The notes under the pieces were generated by a model that was given only the letters and a program-made list of their open reading frames with translations, was not told the origin of the DNA and did no database searches. Positions 26,693 to 35,249 of a stretch of DNA of 64,000 nt are shown here, one piece after another. The stretch is from Pseudomonas fluorescens (GTDB lineage: Bacteria > Pseudomonadota > Gammaproteobacteria > Pseudomonadales > Pseudomonadaceae), in contig NZ_CP038438.1 in the NCBI RefSeq assembly GCF_004683905.1, positions 2,480,001-2,544,000 of the forward strand. The letters are read 5' to 3'. Made by a program: the position numbers and the translations under genes. How positions within the stretch are numbered: position 1 is the first letter of the stretch; every line of letters starts with the position of its first letter.

Positions 26693-27542
26693 TCGGCACC
26701 TTCAGATACACGACACCATTGTCCTCGGCCGCCGGAAAATTCCCCGCCCGCACATTCACCTGAATCGCCGGCAGCAACAGCGTCGGCATGCCCAACCCGG
26801 CATCGCGTTTGGTGCGCATCTCGACAAACGCCGCCTCGTCGATCCCGTCATGCACATGAATATTGCTCAGACGCTGCTCACCGACGGTGGTCTGGCATTG
26901 CGCAGCGCGGCCCTCGGGCGGGTAGTCGTGGCAGACGTAGAGTTTGACGCTGGCCGGGAAGGCCAGCAGTTTGTGGATCGAGTTGAACAGCTGATGCGCG
27001 TTGCCGCCGGGGAAGTCGCAGCGGGCGGTGCCGACATCGGGCATGAACAGCGTGTCGCCGACCAGAATCTGTTCGCCGTCGATCAGGTAGGCCATGTCTG
27101 CCGGAGTGTGGCCGGGGACGTGCAGGGCGGTGGCCTTGAGGTTGCCGATCTTGAACGACTCGTTCGGCGCGAACAGGTGATCGAACTGCGAGCCGTCAAC
27201 GCAGAATTCCGGTTCCAGGTTGAACAGCGCCTTGAACACGTTCTGCACCTTGCTGATGGACTGGCCGATCGCAATCTTGCCGCCCAGTTCGCGGCGCAGG
27301 TACGGCGCGGCGGACAGGTGGTCGGCGTGTGCGTGGGTTTCCAGCAGCCATTGCACCTGCAAGTGGTGTTCTCGGACGAAGGTGATGATTTTGTCGGCCT
27401 GCGCGGTGCAGGTGCGACCGGCGGCGCCGTCGTAATCGAGTACCGGGTCGACGATTGCACACTGCCCGCCATCGGCTTCATAGACCACGTAGCTGTAGGT
27501 CGAGGAGGCGGGGTCGAGGAAAGCTTCAATCTGCGCGGGCAT
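26679..27542 (-). CDS. Persulfide dioxygenase-type metallo-beta-lactamase protein (Blh/ETHE1-like)
   Basis: A 287-residue MBL-fold protein with [10 protein letters not shown] (HxHxDH), [16 protein letters not shown] and [19 protein letters not shown], the iron-binding pattern of ETHE1-type persulfide dioxygenases. Such enzymes oxidise glutathione persulfide to sulfite. It is divergent from a BigR-type sulfur-sensing repressor that is followed by a sulfide:quinone oxidoreductase and a sulfite/organosulfur exporter, which fits this role. The start at ATG 27542 ([11 protein letters not shown]) has AGG upstream; an upstream TTG is less likely. Confidence 0.85.
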   Translation of the reverse strand: MPAQIEAFLDPASSTYSYVVYEADGGQCAIVDPVLDYDGAAGRTCTAQADKIITFVREHHLQVQWLLETHAHADHLSAAPYLRRELGGKIAIGQSISKVQNVFKALFNLEPEFCVDGSQFDHLFAPNESFKIGNLKATALHVPGHTPADMAYLIDGEQILVGDTLFMPDVGTARCDFPGGNAHQLFNSIHKLLAFPASVKLYVCHDYPPEGRAAQCQTTVGEQRLSNIHVHDGIDEAAFVEMRTKRDAGLGMPTLLLPAIQVNVRAGNFPAAEDNGVVYLKVPINKL

Positions 27543-27633
27543 GGACACCAACCTGAATCAGGGAAATGGGTTGCAACACTTTATCTAAAAACATAATGTT
27601 CGCAGCTTAAGTGACGTTGAAGGCATCGTGCAA

Positions 27634-27975
27634 ATGCAATCCAGTCTGACCGAATGTGAAGTCGCCCAATTGCGGGCGTCCGCCTCCAAGGCCTGCGCGC
27701 TGCTCAAGGCGCTGGCCAATGAGGATCGCCTGTTGATCCTGTGCCAGCTGACCCAGGGCGAGCGCAATGTCGGCGAGCTGGAAAAAATGACCGGCGTGCG
27801 CCAGCCGACCCTGTCCCAGCAACTGGGCATCCTGCGCGATGAAGGCCTGGTGGCGACTCGTCGTGAAGGCAAATACATCTTTTACGGTCTGGCCAGTCCT
27901 GAAGTGATTCAGGTGATGAAGACCCTGTCCGGGTTGTATTGCGGAGCGGTGCTGAAAAGCCTGGGCCATCAATAA
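27634..27975 (+). CDS. bigR: BigR/SqrR-type ArsR-family sulfur-sensing repressor
   Basis: A 113-residue ArsR-fold repressor: KALANEDRLLILCQLTQGE, VGELEKMTGVRQPTLSQQLG and the beta-wing TRREGKYIFYGL. Two Cys stand where BigR and SqrR have their redox pair: one in LLILC (alpha-2) and one in LYCGAV near the C-terminus. Persulfide stress links them and releases DNA. Neighbours for persulfide and sulfide oxidation support this reading. ATG 27634 has GAAGG 10 bases upstream; GTG at 27628 is too close to that site. The A/T-rich gap 27543-27633 should hold its operator. Confidence 0.83.
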   Translation: MQSSLTECEVAQLRASASKACALLKALANEDRLLILCQLTQGERNVGELEKMTGVRQPTLSQQLGILRDEGLVATRREGKYIFYGLASPEVIQVMKTLSGLYCGAVLKSLGHQ

Positions 27976-27998
27976 ATGTCAGCCACCACACAATCTCT

Positions 27999-28087
27999 GT
28001 AGGAGTGAGCCTGCTCGCGATAGCGGTGTATCAGCCAACATCTTCATAGACTGACATACCGCTATCGCGAGCAGGCTCACTCCTACA
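27999..28087. repeat. Paired REP element, type A
   Basis: Near-perfect inverted arms GAGTGAGCCTGCTCGCG plus ATAGCGGT/ACCGCTAT, between bigR and the sulfide:quinone oxidoreductase gene, thus inside the presumed operon. Confidence 0.9.
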
Positions 28088-28141
28088 ATGGATTTGTGCG
28101 ATGGCCAAGAAATCCTTGCATGCAGCAATAAGGAACAAGCA

Positions 28142-29386
28142 ATGAACGATCAACACTGGGGCCTATCCATCAGTGCCGATATCGTGGTCATCGGCGGCGG
28201 CACCGCCGGCATCGGCTTCGTCGCCAGTCTGCTCAAGCGTGATCCCACTCTTAAAGTCACTGTGATCGAGCCAAGCGTCCAGCACTACTACCAACCGGCG
28301 TGGACGCTGGTCGGCGGTGGCGCCTACGACGTCAAGGACACCGTGCGGCCGATGAGCAAAGTGATGCCGCGTCAGGCCACCTGGATTCAGGCGGCGGTGA
28401 CCGGTATCGATCCCGATCTGCGCCAGTTGACCCTCAACGATCAGCGCACCGTCACTTACCAGAACCTGATCGTCTGCCCCGGCCTGCGTCTGGCCTGGGA
28501 GAAGATCGAAGGCCTGCAGGAAAGCCTCGGCCAGCATGGCGTGACCTCCAACTACAGCTATCAGCACTCGCAGTACACCTGGGATCAGGTGCAGAAACTG
28601 CGCGGCGGCAAGGCGCTTTTCACGCAGCCGGCGATGCCGATCAAATGCGCCGGCGCGCCGCAGAAGGCGTTGTACCTGTCGTGCGATCACTGGCGCAAAA
28701 CCGGCGTGCTGAACAAGGTCGAGGTTGAATTCAACCTGGCCGGCGCTGCGTTGTTCGGTGTCGCGACCTTCGTCCCGCCGCTGATGAAGTACATCGAAAA
28801 GTACAACGCGCAACTGGCCTTCAACTCCAACCTGGTCAAGGTCGACGGCCCGGCGAAAACCGCCTGGTTCGAGGTCAAGGATGCTGACGGCAACCTCACC
28901 ACACAGGCGAAAACCTTCGATCTGCTGCACGTGGTGCCGCCGCAAGTCTCGCCGGATTTCATCGCCCAGAGCCCGCTGGCCGACGCTGCCGGCTGGTGCG
29001 AAGTCAATCCGCACAGCCTGCAACATCCGCGTTACCCCGAGGTGTTCGGCCTCGGTGATATCTGCGGCACCAGCAATGCGAAAACCGCTGCCGCCGTGCG
29101 CAAGCAGGTCGTCGTAGTCGCCGAAAACCTCTTGGCCCTGCGCAAACAACAACCGCTGCCACTGAAGTACGACGGCTACGGTTCGTGCCCGCTGACGGTG
29201 GAGAAGGGCAAGGTGATCCTCGCCGAGTTCGGCTACGGCGGGAAGTTGCTGCCGACCTTCGCCCTCGATGCGACCGTGCCGCGCCGCTCGGCGTGGTTCC
29301 TCAAGGCGACGCTGCTGCCGTGGTTCTACTGGAACGGCATGCTCAAGGGCCGCGAGTGGCTGACCGGTTTGTCCAAAGTCGACTGA
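28142..29386 (+). CDS. Sulfide:quinone oxidoreductase-like flavoprotein
   Basis: A 414-residue FAD enzyme of the SQR type. N-terminal FAD motif VVIGGGTAGIGFVASLLKR; three conserved-region Cys occur in NLIVCPGLRLAWEKI, MPIKCAGAPQKALYLSC and GDICGTSNAKTAAAVRKQ, the last also being the flavin-contacting end. The C-terminal hydrophobic, Trp-rich segment (FLKATLLPWFYWNGML) suits membrane binding. It would oxidise sulfide to persulfide and reduce quinone. ATG 28142 follows AAGGAAC. It precedes the TauE gene by 9 bases. Confidence 0.87.
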   Translation: MNDQHWGLSISADIVVIGGGTAGIGFVASLLKRDPTLKVTVIEPSVQHYYQPAWTLVGGGAYDVKDTVRPMSKVMPRQATWIQAAVTGIDPDLRQLTLNDQRTVTYQNLIVCPGLRLAWEKIEGLQESLGQHGVTSNYSYQHSQYTWDQVQKLRGGKALFTQPAMPIKCAGAPQKALYLSCDHWRKTGVLNKVEVEFNLAGAALFGVATFVPPLMKYIEKYNAQLAFNSNLVKVDGPAKTAWFEVKDADGNLTTQAKTFDLLHVVPPQVSPDFIAQSPLADAAGWCEVNPHSLQHPRYPEVFGLGDICGTSNAKTAAAVRKQVVVVAENLLALRKQQPLPLKYDGYGSCPLTVEKGKVILAEFGYGGKLLPTFALDATVPRRSAWFLKATLLPWFYWNGMLKGREWLTGLSKVD

Positions 29387-29395
29387 GAACTCCCT

Positions 29396-30196
29396 ATGTT
29401 GCTGGCAAGTCTGTTTGGCGTGTTGATGGGGCTGATTCTCGGACTGACCGGGGCGGGCGGCGGGATTCTCGCGGTGCCGGCGCTGGTGCTTGGCCTCGGC
29501 TGGAGCATGACCCAGGCCGCGCCCGTGGCGTTGTTCGCCGTCGGCAGTGCGGCGGCAGTGGGCGCGATCGACGGTTTGCGCCATGGGCTGGTGCGCTACC
29601 GCGCGGCGCTGCTGATCGCCGCGCTTGGCGCGGTATTTTCGCCACTGGGCATCTATTTTGCGCACCAGTTGCCGGAGAAGATCCTGATGATCCTCTTCAG
29701 CCTGCTGATGGTCATGGTGGCCTGGCGCATGCTGCGCCGCGAGCGTGCGCAAACGGGGCCGAGCGACCACGGCCACGCCAGTTGGGGGCAGAAAAACTGC
29801 ATGCTCAATGAGCAGACCGGGCGTTTCGACTGGACCGCCAAATGCACCGCGACCCTCGCGGCGCTGGGTGCGGTGACCGGCGTGGTCTCGGGCTTGCTCG
29901 GCGTCGGCGGTGGCTTCCTGATCGTGCCGGCGTTCAAGCAACTGACCGATGTGCAGATGCGCGGGATTGTCGCGACGTCGCTGATGGTGATCAGCCTGAT
30001 TTCGGCGATTGGTGTGATCGGCTCGTTTCACGCGGGTGTGCGGATTGATGCTCAGGGCGCGGCGTTTATCGTGGCCAGCATCGTCGGCATGATCATCGGC
30101 CGCAAACTGTGCGCGCGGGTGCCAGCGCGGACGTTGCAGGTGGGGTTTGCCAGCGTGTGTCTGGTGGTGGCGGGGTATATGTTGTTGCGTGCCTGA
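29396..30196 (+). CDS. TauE/SafE-family sulfite or organosulfur exporter
   Basis: A 266-residue inner-membrane protein with about eight helices in two related halves: LTGAGGGILAVPALVLGLG near the start and GLLGVGGGFLIVPAFKQL in the second half, both typical of TauE/SafE permeases. A polar loop with NCMLNEQTGRFDW lies between them. In sulfide-detoxification operons such proteins export sulfite or thiosulfate. Last gene of the bigR-sqr transcript; a type C REP pair follows. Confidence 0.85.
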   Translation: MLLASLFGVLMGLILGLTGAGGGILAVPALVLGLGWSMTQAAPVALFAVGSAAAVGAIDGLRHGLVRYRAALLIAALGAVFSPLGIYFAHQLPEKILMILFSLLMVMVAWRMLRRERAQTGPSDHGHASWGQKNCMLNEQTGRFDWTAKCTATLAALGAVTGVVSGLLGVGGGFLIVPAFKQLTDVQMRGIVATSLMVISLISAIGVIGSFHAGVRIDAQGAAFIVASIVGMIIGRKLCARVPARTLQVGFASVCLVVAGYMLLRA

Positions 30197-30204
30197 ATGT
30201 TGGC

Positions 30205-30292
30205 AGATCAAAAGATCGCAGCCTTCGGCAGCTCCTACAGGAAGCGCATTCCCATGCAGGAGCTGTCGAGTGAAACGAGGCTGCGATCTTTC
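30205..30292. repeat. Paired REP element, type C
   Basis: Arms AGATCAAAAGATCGCAGCCT and a matching inverted copy, between the convergent TauE and TRAP genes. The left arm is close to that at 15891; the right arm is more diverged. Confidence 0.85.
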
Positions 30293-30298
30293 AGGCTG

Positions 30299-31579
30299 TT
30301 ACAACACCAGATGCGGTAGCCACAGGGAAATGGCGGGGATGTAAGTGACCAGCATCAACACCAGAAACAGCACCGCATAAAACGGCAGCAGCGCCTTCAC
30401 GGTGCTTTCGATACTGACCTTGCCCACCGCCGAACCGACAAACAGCACCGCACCCACCGGCGGTGTTATCAGCCCGATCCCGAGGTTGACCAGCATGATC
30501 ATGCCGAACTGCACTGGATCGACACCGATGCCGAGAATCACCGGCATCAGGATCGGCGTCAGAATCAGGATCAGCGGCGCCATGTCCATCACCGTGCCGA
30601 GCAACAGCAGCATGACGTTGATGCACATCAGGATCACGTAACGGTTGTCCGACAGGGTCAGAAACAGCGTGGTGATTTTCGCCGGAATCTGCATCAGGGT
30701 CATGATGTAGCCGAAGCTCGCGGCGAAACCGATCAGGATCATCACGATGGAAATGGTGCGTACCGTGCGGTGCATCAGCTTCGGCAGTTCACGCCACTTG
30801 TAGTCACGGTAGATGAACATGGTCACGAAGAACGACCACAACACGGCGATGGCCGCCGATTCCGTGGCGGTGAAGATCCCCGAGAGGATGCCGCCGAGGA
30901 TGATCACCATCGCCATCATGCCCCAGAGGGCTTCGCCGACGATTTTCAGCGCCTGGCGCATCGGGATCACTTCACCCTTGGGGTAGTTGCGCTTTTTCGC
31001 GAAGATCAGGCACAGCACCATCAGGCAGGCGCTCATCATCAAGCCCGGCACGATGCCGGCCATGAATAGCGAGGCAATCGAAACCGTACCACCGGCGGCC
31101 AGGGAGTAGAGCACCGAGTTATGGCTGGGTGGCGTGAGCAGGGCTTGTACAGAGCCGCTGACGGTCACCGCGGTGGAGAAATCCCGTGGATAGCCTTTGC
31201 GTTCCATTTCCGGAATCAGCACCGAACCCACCGACGCGGTGTCGGCCACCGAGGAACCGGAGATCGCGCCGAAGAAGGTCGAGGCGACAATGTTGACCAG
31301 CGACAGACCACCGCGCACAAAACCCACCAGCACCCCGGCACACGCCACCAAGCGCCGGGACATGCCGCCCTCGGCCATGATCGCGCCGGCCAGGACGAAG
31401 AACGGAATGGCCAGCAGCGAGAACTTGTTCACCCCCGACGCGACCTGGATCATCACTGCCTGGAACGGGATGTCGATCCACCACGCACCGATCAGCGCGG
31501 CGGCGCCCAGCGCATAGGCGACCGGCATGCCGATCAGGATCAATACGATAAAACTGCCCAGCAGAATCAGAGCGTCCAT
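30299..31579 (-). CDS. TRAP transporter large permease (DctM type)
   Basis: A 426-residue inner-membrane protein with about 12 helices, the ion-coupled translocation subunit of a TRAP transporter. It begins MDALILLGSFIVLILIGMPV and carries ATTFFGAISGSSVADTASVG-like and DMAPLILILTPILMPV segments typical of DctM. It overlaps the DctQ-type gene by one base. With the periplasmic DctP protein it would import a hexuronate using a sodium gradient. Confidence 0.92.
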   Translation of the reverse strand: MDALILLGSFIVLILIGMPVAYALGAAALIGAWWIDIPFQAVMIQVASGVNKFSLLAIPFFVLAGAIMAEGGMSRRLVACAGVLVGFVRGGLSLVNIVASTFFGAISGSSVADTASVGSVLIPEMERKGYPRDFSTAVTVSGSVQALLTPPSHNSVLYSLAAGGTVSIASLFMAGIVPGLMMSACLMVLCLIFAKKRNYPKGEVIPMRQALKIVGEALWGMMAMVIILGGILSGIFTATESAAIAVLWSFFVTMFIYRDYKWRELPKLMHRTVRTISIVMILIGFAASFGYIMTLMQIPAKITTLFLTLSDNRYVILMCINVMLLLLGTVMDMAPLILILTPILMPVILGIGVDPVQFGMIMLVNLGIGLITPPVGAVLFVGSAVGKVSIESTVKALLPFYAVLFLVLMLVTYIPAISLWLPHLVL

Positions 31580-32106
31580 TAAGCGCCACCTTCACTTTCT
31601 TCAACCAGATCGAACTGCACGACCCGCCGTTTGCTCTGGTCACCGAGCAAGAGTTTTTCCAGGACGAAAACCAGCGTCAGCAAGCCGCCCACGGGAATCG
31701 GCAGATAGGTCACGCCAACCCGCAGATCGGGGAGGGCCGCCATGAACTGGTTCCAGGTGGACATGCACAACTTGGCGCCCCAGATGGTCATGAAAATGCA
31801 GATCGACGCCATGAGCAGTTGCGAGAATATCGCCGCCGCAGATCTCAGCCGGGGTGGCATACGGTCGGTGAGCATGGCCACAGCCATGTGCGCGCCGGCG
31901 CGGTAACTGGCGGCGGCACCGATGAAGGTGAACACCATCATCAGCAGGATCGCCGTCGGCTCTGGCCAGCTCGAACCGGTGCCCAGCACGTAGCGGGCGA
32001 ACACGCCCCAGGGAATCATCAGGGAAATCGCCAGGACGGAAAGGCCGGCGACCCAGATGCACGTCATGTAGATCTTGTCGTTGATACGCAGCAGCAGATT
32101 CTTCAT
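31579..32106 (-). CDS. TRAP transporter small permease (DctQ type)
   Basis: A 175-residue, four-helix membrane subunit (MTCIWVAGLSVLAISLMIPW, then FARYVLGTGSSWPEPTAILL). It stabilises the large permease and docks the binding protein. It lies between the DctP and DctM genes, in the order P-Q-M, 76 bases after DctP. Confidence 0.9.
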   Translation of the reverse strand: MKNLLLRINDKIYMTCIWVAGLSVLAISLMIPWGVFARYVLGTGSSWPEPTAILLMMVFTFIGAAASYRAGAHMAVAMLTDRMPPRLRSAAAIFSQLLMASICIFMTIWGAKLCMSTWNQFMAALPDLRVGVTYLPIPVGGLLTLVFVLEKLLLGDQSKRRVVQFDLVEESEGGA

Positions 32107-32182
32107 CGGGTTCCACCGTAACCGGGCGCGCCTGAGTGATCAGGTGCGCCGGGCCTGGTTAATGAGGACGGAGCGGGAGGCG

Positions 32183-33154
32183 TTACTGAACGGCTTCGAT
32201 TTTCTTGATCAGGTCGGCGTACTTCGCACCGTACTTTTCCCGCACCGGTGCGGTGGCGTCGTAGAAGGGTTTCTTGTCGACCTCGATGAACTCGACGCCA
32301 GCGGCCTTGAGTTTTTCTTCGCTGGCAGCGGACTTCTTGTCCCACAGCACGCGCTCTTCAGCCTGGGCAGCCTTGGCGGCGGTCTTGACCAGCGCCTGTT
32401 GATCCGGGGTGAGTTTTTCCCAGGTGATTTTCGACATCACAATCGGCTCTGGCAGGATCAAGTGACCGGTCAGGCTGTAGAACTTGGCGTTCTGGAAGTG
32501 GTTGTGTTCGAGCAGGGTCGGCGGGTTGTTTTCCGCGCCGTCGATCACGCCGGTTTGCAAGGCGCTGAAGATTTCCCCGGTGTCCATGGCGATACCGTTT
32601 CCGCCCATGGCGTTCATCATGTCGATGAACATCGGGTTGCCCTGGACACGAATCTTCATGCCCTTGAGGTCTTCGAGCTTGCGCACCGGTTTCTTGGTGT
32701 AGACGTTGCGCGTGCCGCCGTCCATCCAGGCCAGGGCCACGAGGCCGAATTCGGAGTTGGTGATTTTGTCGAGGATCTCGTCGCCCACTGCGCCGTCGAT
32801 GACGTTACGCATGTGTTGATGGTCGCGGAAGATGAACGGCATGTTGAACACGTTCACATCCGGCACTACCGGGCCGACGATACCCAGGCTGACGCGAGAC
32901 AGCTGTACCGCGCCGACTTGCATCTGCTCGATGACTTCCTTTTCTGAGCCCAGCACACCCCCGGGAAAGTATTGGAAGGTCAGCTCGCCGTTGGTTTCCC
33001 GGGTCAGGGTCTTGCCCATGTTTTCTTCGGCCACCACGGTGGGATAACCGGCGGGATGGATGTCAGCGAATTTGAGTTGCAGGGCCTGGGCGGCGCCAGT
33101 GAAGGTGAACATCAGCGGGAGTGCAGCGGCCAGCAAGGTGCGTTTGAAGTTCAT
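32183..33154 (-). CDS. TRAP periplasmic binding protein (DctP type), probably for hexuronates
   Basis: A 323-residue secreted protein: signal peptide MNFKRTLLAAALPLMFTFTG to AQA, then LQLKFADIHPAGYPTVVAEE. The family's carboxylate-binding Arg is expected in the GMKIRVQGNPMF segment. The following genes of the same transcriptional direction upstream encode a uronate dehydrogenase and lactonase, so galacturonate or glucuronate is the likely ligand. Ligand assignment is by context only. Confidence 0.87.
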   Translation of the reverse strand: MNFKRTLLAAALPLMFTFTGAAQALQLKFADIHPAGYPTVVAEENMGKTLTRETNGELTFQYFPGGVLGSEKEVIEQMQVGAVQLSRVSLGIVGPVVPDVNVFNMPFIFRDHQHMRNVIDGAVGDEILDKITNSEFGLVALAWMDGGTRNVYTKKPVRKLEDLKGMKIRVQGNPMFIDMMNAMGGNGIAMDTGEIFSALQTGVIDGAENNPPTLLEHNHFQNAKFYSLTGHLILPEPIVMSKITWEKLTPDQQALVKTAAKAAQAEERVLWDKKSAASEEKLKAAGVEFIEVDKKPFYDATAPVREKYGAKYADLIKKIEAVQ

Positions 33155-33218
33155 GGGGGTGAGTCTCCAGTCTTGTTATTGTTGTGTTCAAGGCGCAGCG
33201 GTGCAGCAGAGGCGGGTG

Positions 33219-34112
33219 TTACAGGGAATCGTCGAACAGCGGTTCTTCCAGGCCTTTGACCCCAGGGTTGAGGGCGAACACGCCGCCGGCCAGGGATTGC
33301 GGATCGCGGTCGTCGCCGGGGCGAATCGAGGTCACGAAGAGGGTGTCCATGCGGCTGCCGCCGAAGGCACACATCGTCGGTTTCTTCACCGGCACTTCCA
33401 GCGAGAAATCGAGGCGGCCGTCCGGGGCAAAACGGTGAATCAGTCCGGCGTCGTTGGCGCAGATCCAGTAGCAGCCTTCGGCATCCACGGCAGCGCCATC
33501 CGGCCGGCCGGGGAAGTGGTTCATGTCAACGAAGATCCGCCGATTCGACGGGGTGCCGGTCTCGGTGTCGTAATCGAAGGCCCAGATCAATTGCACGTGC
33601 GGATGTGAATCGGACAGGTACATCGTCTTGCCGTCAGGGCTGAAGCCGAGGCCGTTGGGCACGATGAACCCGTCGAGTTGCGCTTCGATCACACCAGACT
33701 GCCCGGCGCCGTAGCGGTAGAGGCGGCCTTCGGATGCGTTCAGGCCCATGTTCAGCACCATGCTGCCAGCCCAGAAACGGCCCTGGCGGTCGCAGCGACC
33801 GTCGTTGAGGCGCATGTCTGCTCGGCTGTGCTCGACGGTGGCGAGCCATTCGCTGTCGAGGCTGCCATCGCTGTGCGGGTGCAGATGAAAAAAGCCGTTC
33901 TCCATGCCGGCAACCCAGCCGCCACCGCTGTGACGGGCGATGCAGGCGAGCATTTGCGGGGTTTTCCAGGCATGCACATGGCCGGTGTCAGCGCTCCAGC
34001 GTTGCAGCCCGCCGTTGGGAATATCGACCCAATACAGCGCGTTTTCCTGCGGCACCCAGACCGGGCTTTCGCCCACGGCGTTGCGCGCATCGACGATCAA
34101 TTCGGCTTGCAT
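33219..34112 (-). CDS. SMP-30/gluconolactonase-family lactonase (aldarolactonase)
   Basis: A 297-residue six-bladed beta-propeller of the SMP-30 type. Metal-binding acid residues are visible in AVGESPVWVPQENALYWVDI, GRCDRQGRFWAG and VPNGLGFSPDGKTMYLSDS. Following uronate dehydrogenase, it should open the aldaro-1,4-lactone (galactaro- or glucaro-) to the aldarate. The start at 34112 (MQAELIV) has AAGGA six bases upstream; the ATG at 34118 touches that site and is unlikely. Confidence 0.85.
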   Translation of the reverse strand: MQAELIVDARNAVGESPVWVPQENALYWVDIPNGGLQRWSADTGHVHAWKTPQMLACIARHSGGGWVAGMENGFFHLHPHSDGSLDSEWLATVEHSRADMRLNDGRCDRQGRFWAGSMVLNMGLNASEGRLYRYGAGQSGVIEAQLDGFIVPNGLGFSPDGKTMYLSDSHPHVQLIWAFDYDTETGTPSNRRIFVDMNHFPGRPDGAAVDAEGCYWICANDAGLIHRFAPDGRLDFSLEVPVKKPTMCAFGGSRMDTLFVTSIRPGDDRDPQSLAGGVFALNPGVKGLEEPLFDDSL

Positions 34113-34142
34113 ACTCATTCCTTTGCGTCGTTGGCAGAGTGT

Positions 34143-34967
34143 TCAGTCGCCGAAGGGGCCGGCCGCGACGAACGCGCCGCCCTGATAGACCCGCGCCGGG
34201 TCATCGGCGGCGGGCATTGGCTGCGCTTCGACTTTTTCGCGGAACACTTCGGAGTTGTCCTTGGCTTCAAAACCGAGGTGGCTGGCGAAGCGGTTGTCCC
34301 ACCAGACGTCCTTGTTGGCGGACATTCCATAGACCACGGTATGGCCCACGTTTGGCGTGTACAGCGCGCGTTCGAGCAATTGCGTGAGGTCGTCGAAACT
34401 CAGCCAGGTGTGCATCATTCGGCGGTTCTGCGGCTCGGGGAACGAGGAGCCGATGCGGATGCTGACGGTCTCGATGCCGTAGCGATCAAAGTAGAAACTG
34501 GCCATGTCTTCGCCGTAGGACTTGGACAATCCGTAGTAGCCGTCGGGGCGGCGGGCGCAGCTGGCGTCGAGCGGCTCGTCCTGTTTGTAGAAGCCGATGA
34601 CGTGGTTGGAACTGGCGAAGATCACTCGCTTCACACCATGGCGGCGTGCAGCTTCGTAGATGTGAAATACGCCGCAGATGTTGGCGCCGAGGATTTCTTC
34701 GAAGGGCCGCTCCACGGAGACACCGCCGAAATGCAGGATCGCGTCGACGCCTTCGACCAGTTGGTGCACTGCCTGTTTGTCGGCAAGGTCGCAGGGGACG
34801 ATTTCTTCGCGATCATCAATGGCTGGGGCGAGGGCGGCGATGTCCGACAGGCGCAGGACATGGGCATAAGGGCGCATACGTTCGCGCAGGACTTTGCCCA
34901 GGCCACCGGCAGCGCCGGTCAGCAGCAGACGGTTGAACGGGGCGCGGGGAATAGAGGTAGACGTCAT
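34143..34967 (-). CDS. udh: Uronate dehydrogenase
   Basis: A 274-residue NAD-dependent short-chain dehydrogenase of the epimerase-like branch. It has the Rossmann motif LLLTGAAGGLGKVLRERM, HFGGVSVERPFEEIL, and the catalytic Tyr-Lys in GYYGLSKSYGEDMA. The sequence agrees with Pseudomonas uronate dehydrogenases that oxidise galacturonate or glucuronate to the aldarolactone. ATG 34967 follows AAGGGA. It begins the udh-lactonase-TRAP transcript. The control region ahead holds a palindromic element shared with the porin gene. Confidence 0.9.
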   Translation of the reverse strand: MTSTSIPRAPFNRLLLTGAAGGLGKVLRERMRPYAHVLRLSDIAALAPAIDDREEIVPCDLADKQAVHQLVEGVDAILHFGGVSVERPFEEILGANICGVFHIYEAARRHGVKRVIFASSNHVIGFYKQDEPLDASCARRPDGYYGLSKSYGEDMASFYFDRYGIETVSIRIGSSFPEPQNRRMMHTWLSFDDLTQLLERALYTPNVGHTVVYGMSANKDVWWDNRFASHLGFEAKDNSEVFREKVEAQPMPAADDPARVYQGGAFVAAGPFGD

Positions 34968-35007
34968 GGCAATCCCTTACACGTTGTTATTAGGTTTGTT
35001 GTAGGTT

Positions 35008-35017
35008 GTCGTATGAC
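35008..35017. promoter_or_regulatory. Candidate hexuronate-regulon operator upstream of udh
   Basis: GTCGTATGAC, a near-palindrome of the GTCRTAYGAC form, 41 bases before the udh start. The same pattern appears twice upstream of the OprD-type porin gene, suggesting one GntR-type regulator for both. No such regulator gene is in the window. Confidence 0.45.
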
Positions 35018-35135
35018 TGCGCTGAAGTATCGGTAGGGTTTCCGGAACTTGTCAACGCGACTTTTGGGGTAAATGACGGAAGGGGCTCATTCACTTTTCA
35101 ATCACCGCGACGCCTTCGTTGCAATGCAATCCCCC

Positions 35136-35225
35136 TGTGGGAGCGGGCTTGCTCGCGAAAGCGGTGTGTCATTGAAAGATGAATTGACTGACCCGACGCA
35201 TTCGCGAGCAAGCTCGCTCCCACAG
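35136..35225. repeat. Paired REP element, type B
   Basis: Inverted GGGAGCGGGCTTGCTCGCG-like arms, between the porin gene end and the udh promoter. Confidence 0.9.
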
Positions 35226-35249
35226 GGAAACCCGGTGTGAGGACTGGCT

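Noticed and set aside
28163..30211. A 682-codon open frame antisense to sqr and tauE
   Set aside because: Same shadow pattern in high-GC DNA; it crosses two well-supported genes and has no recognisable domain.
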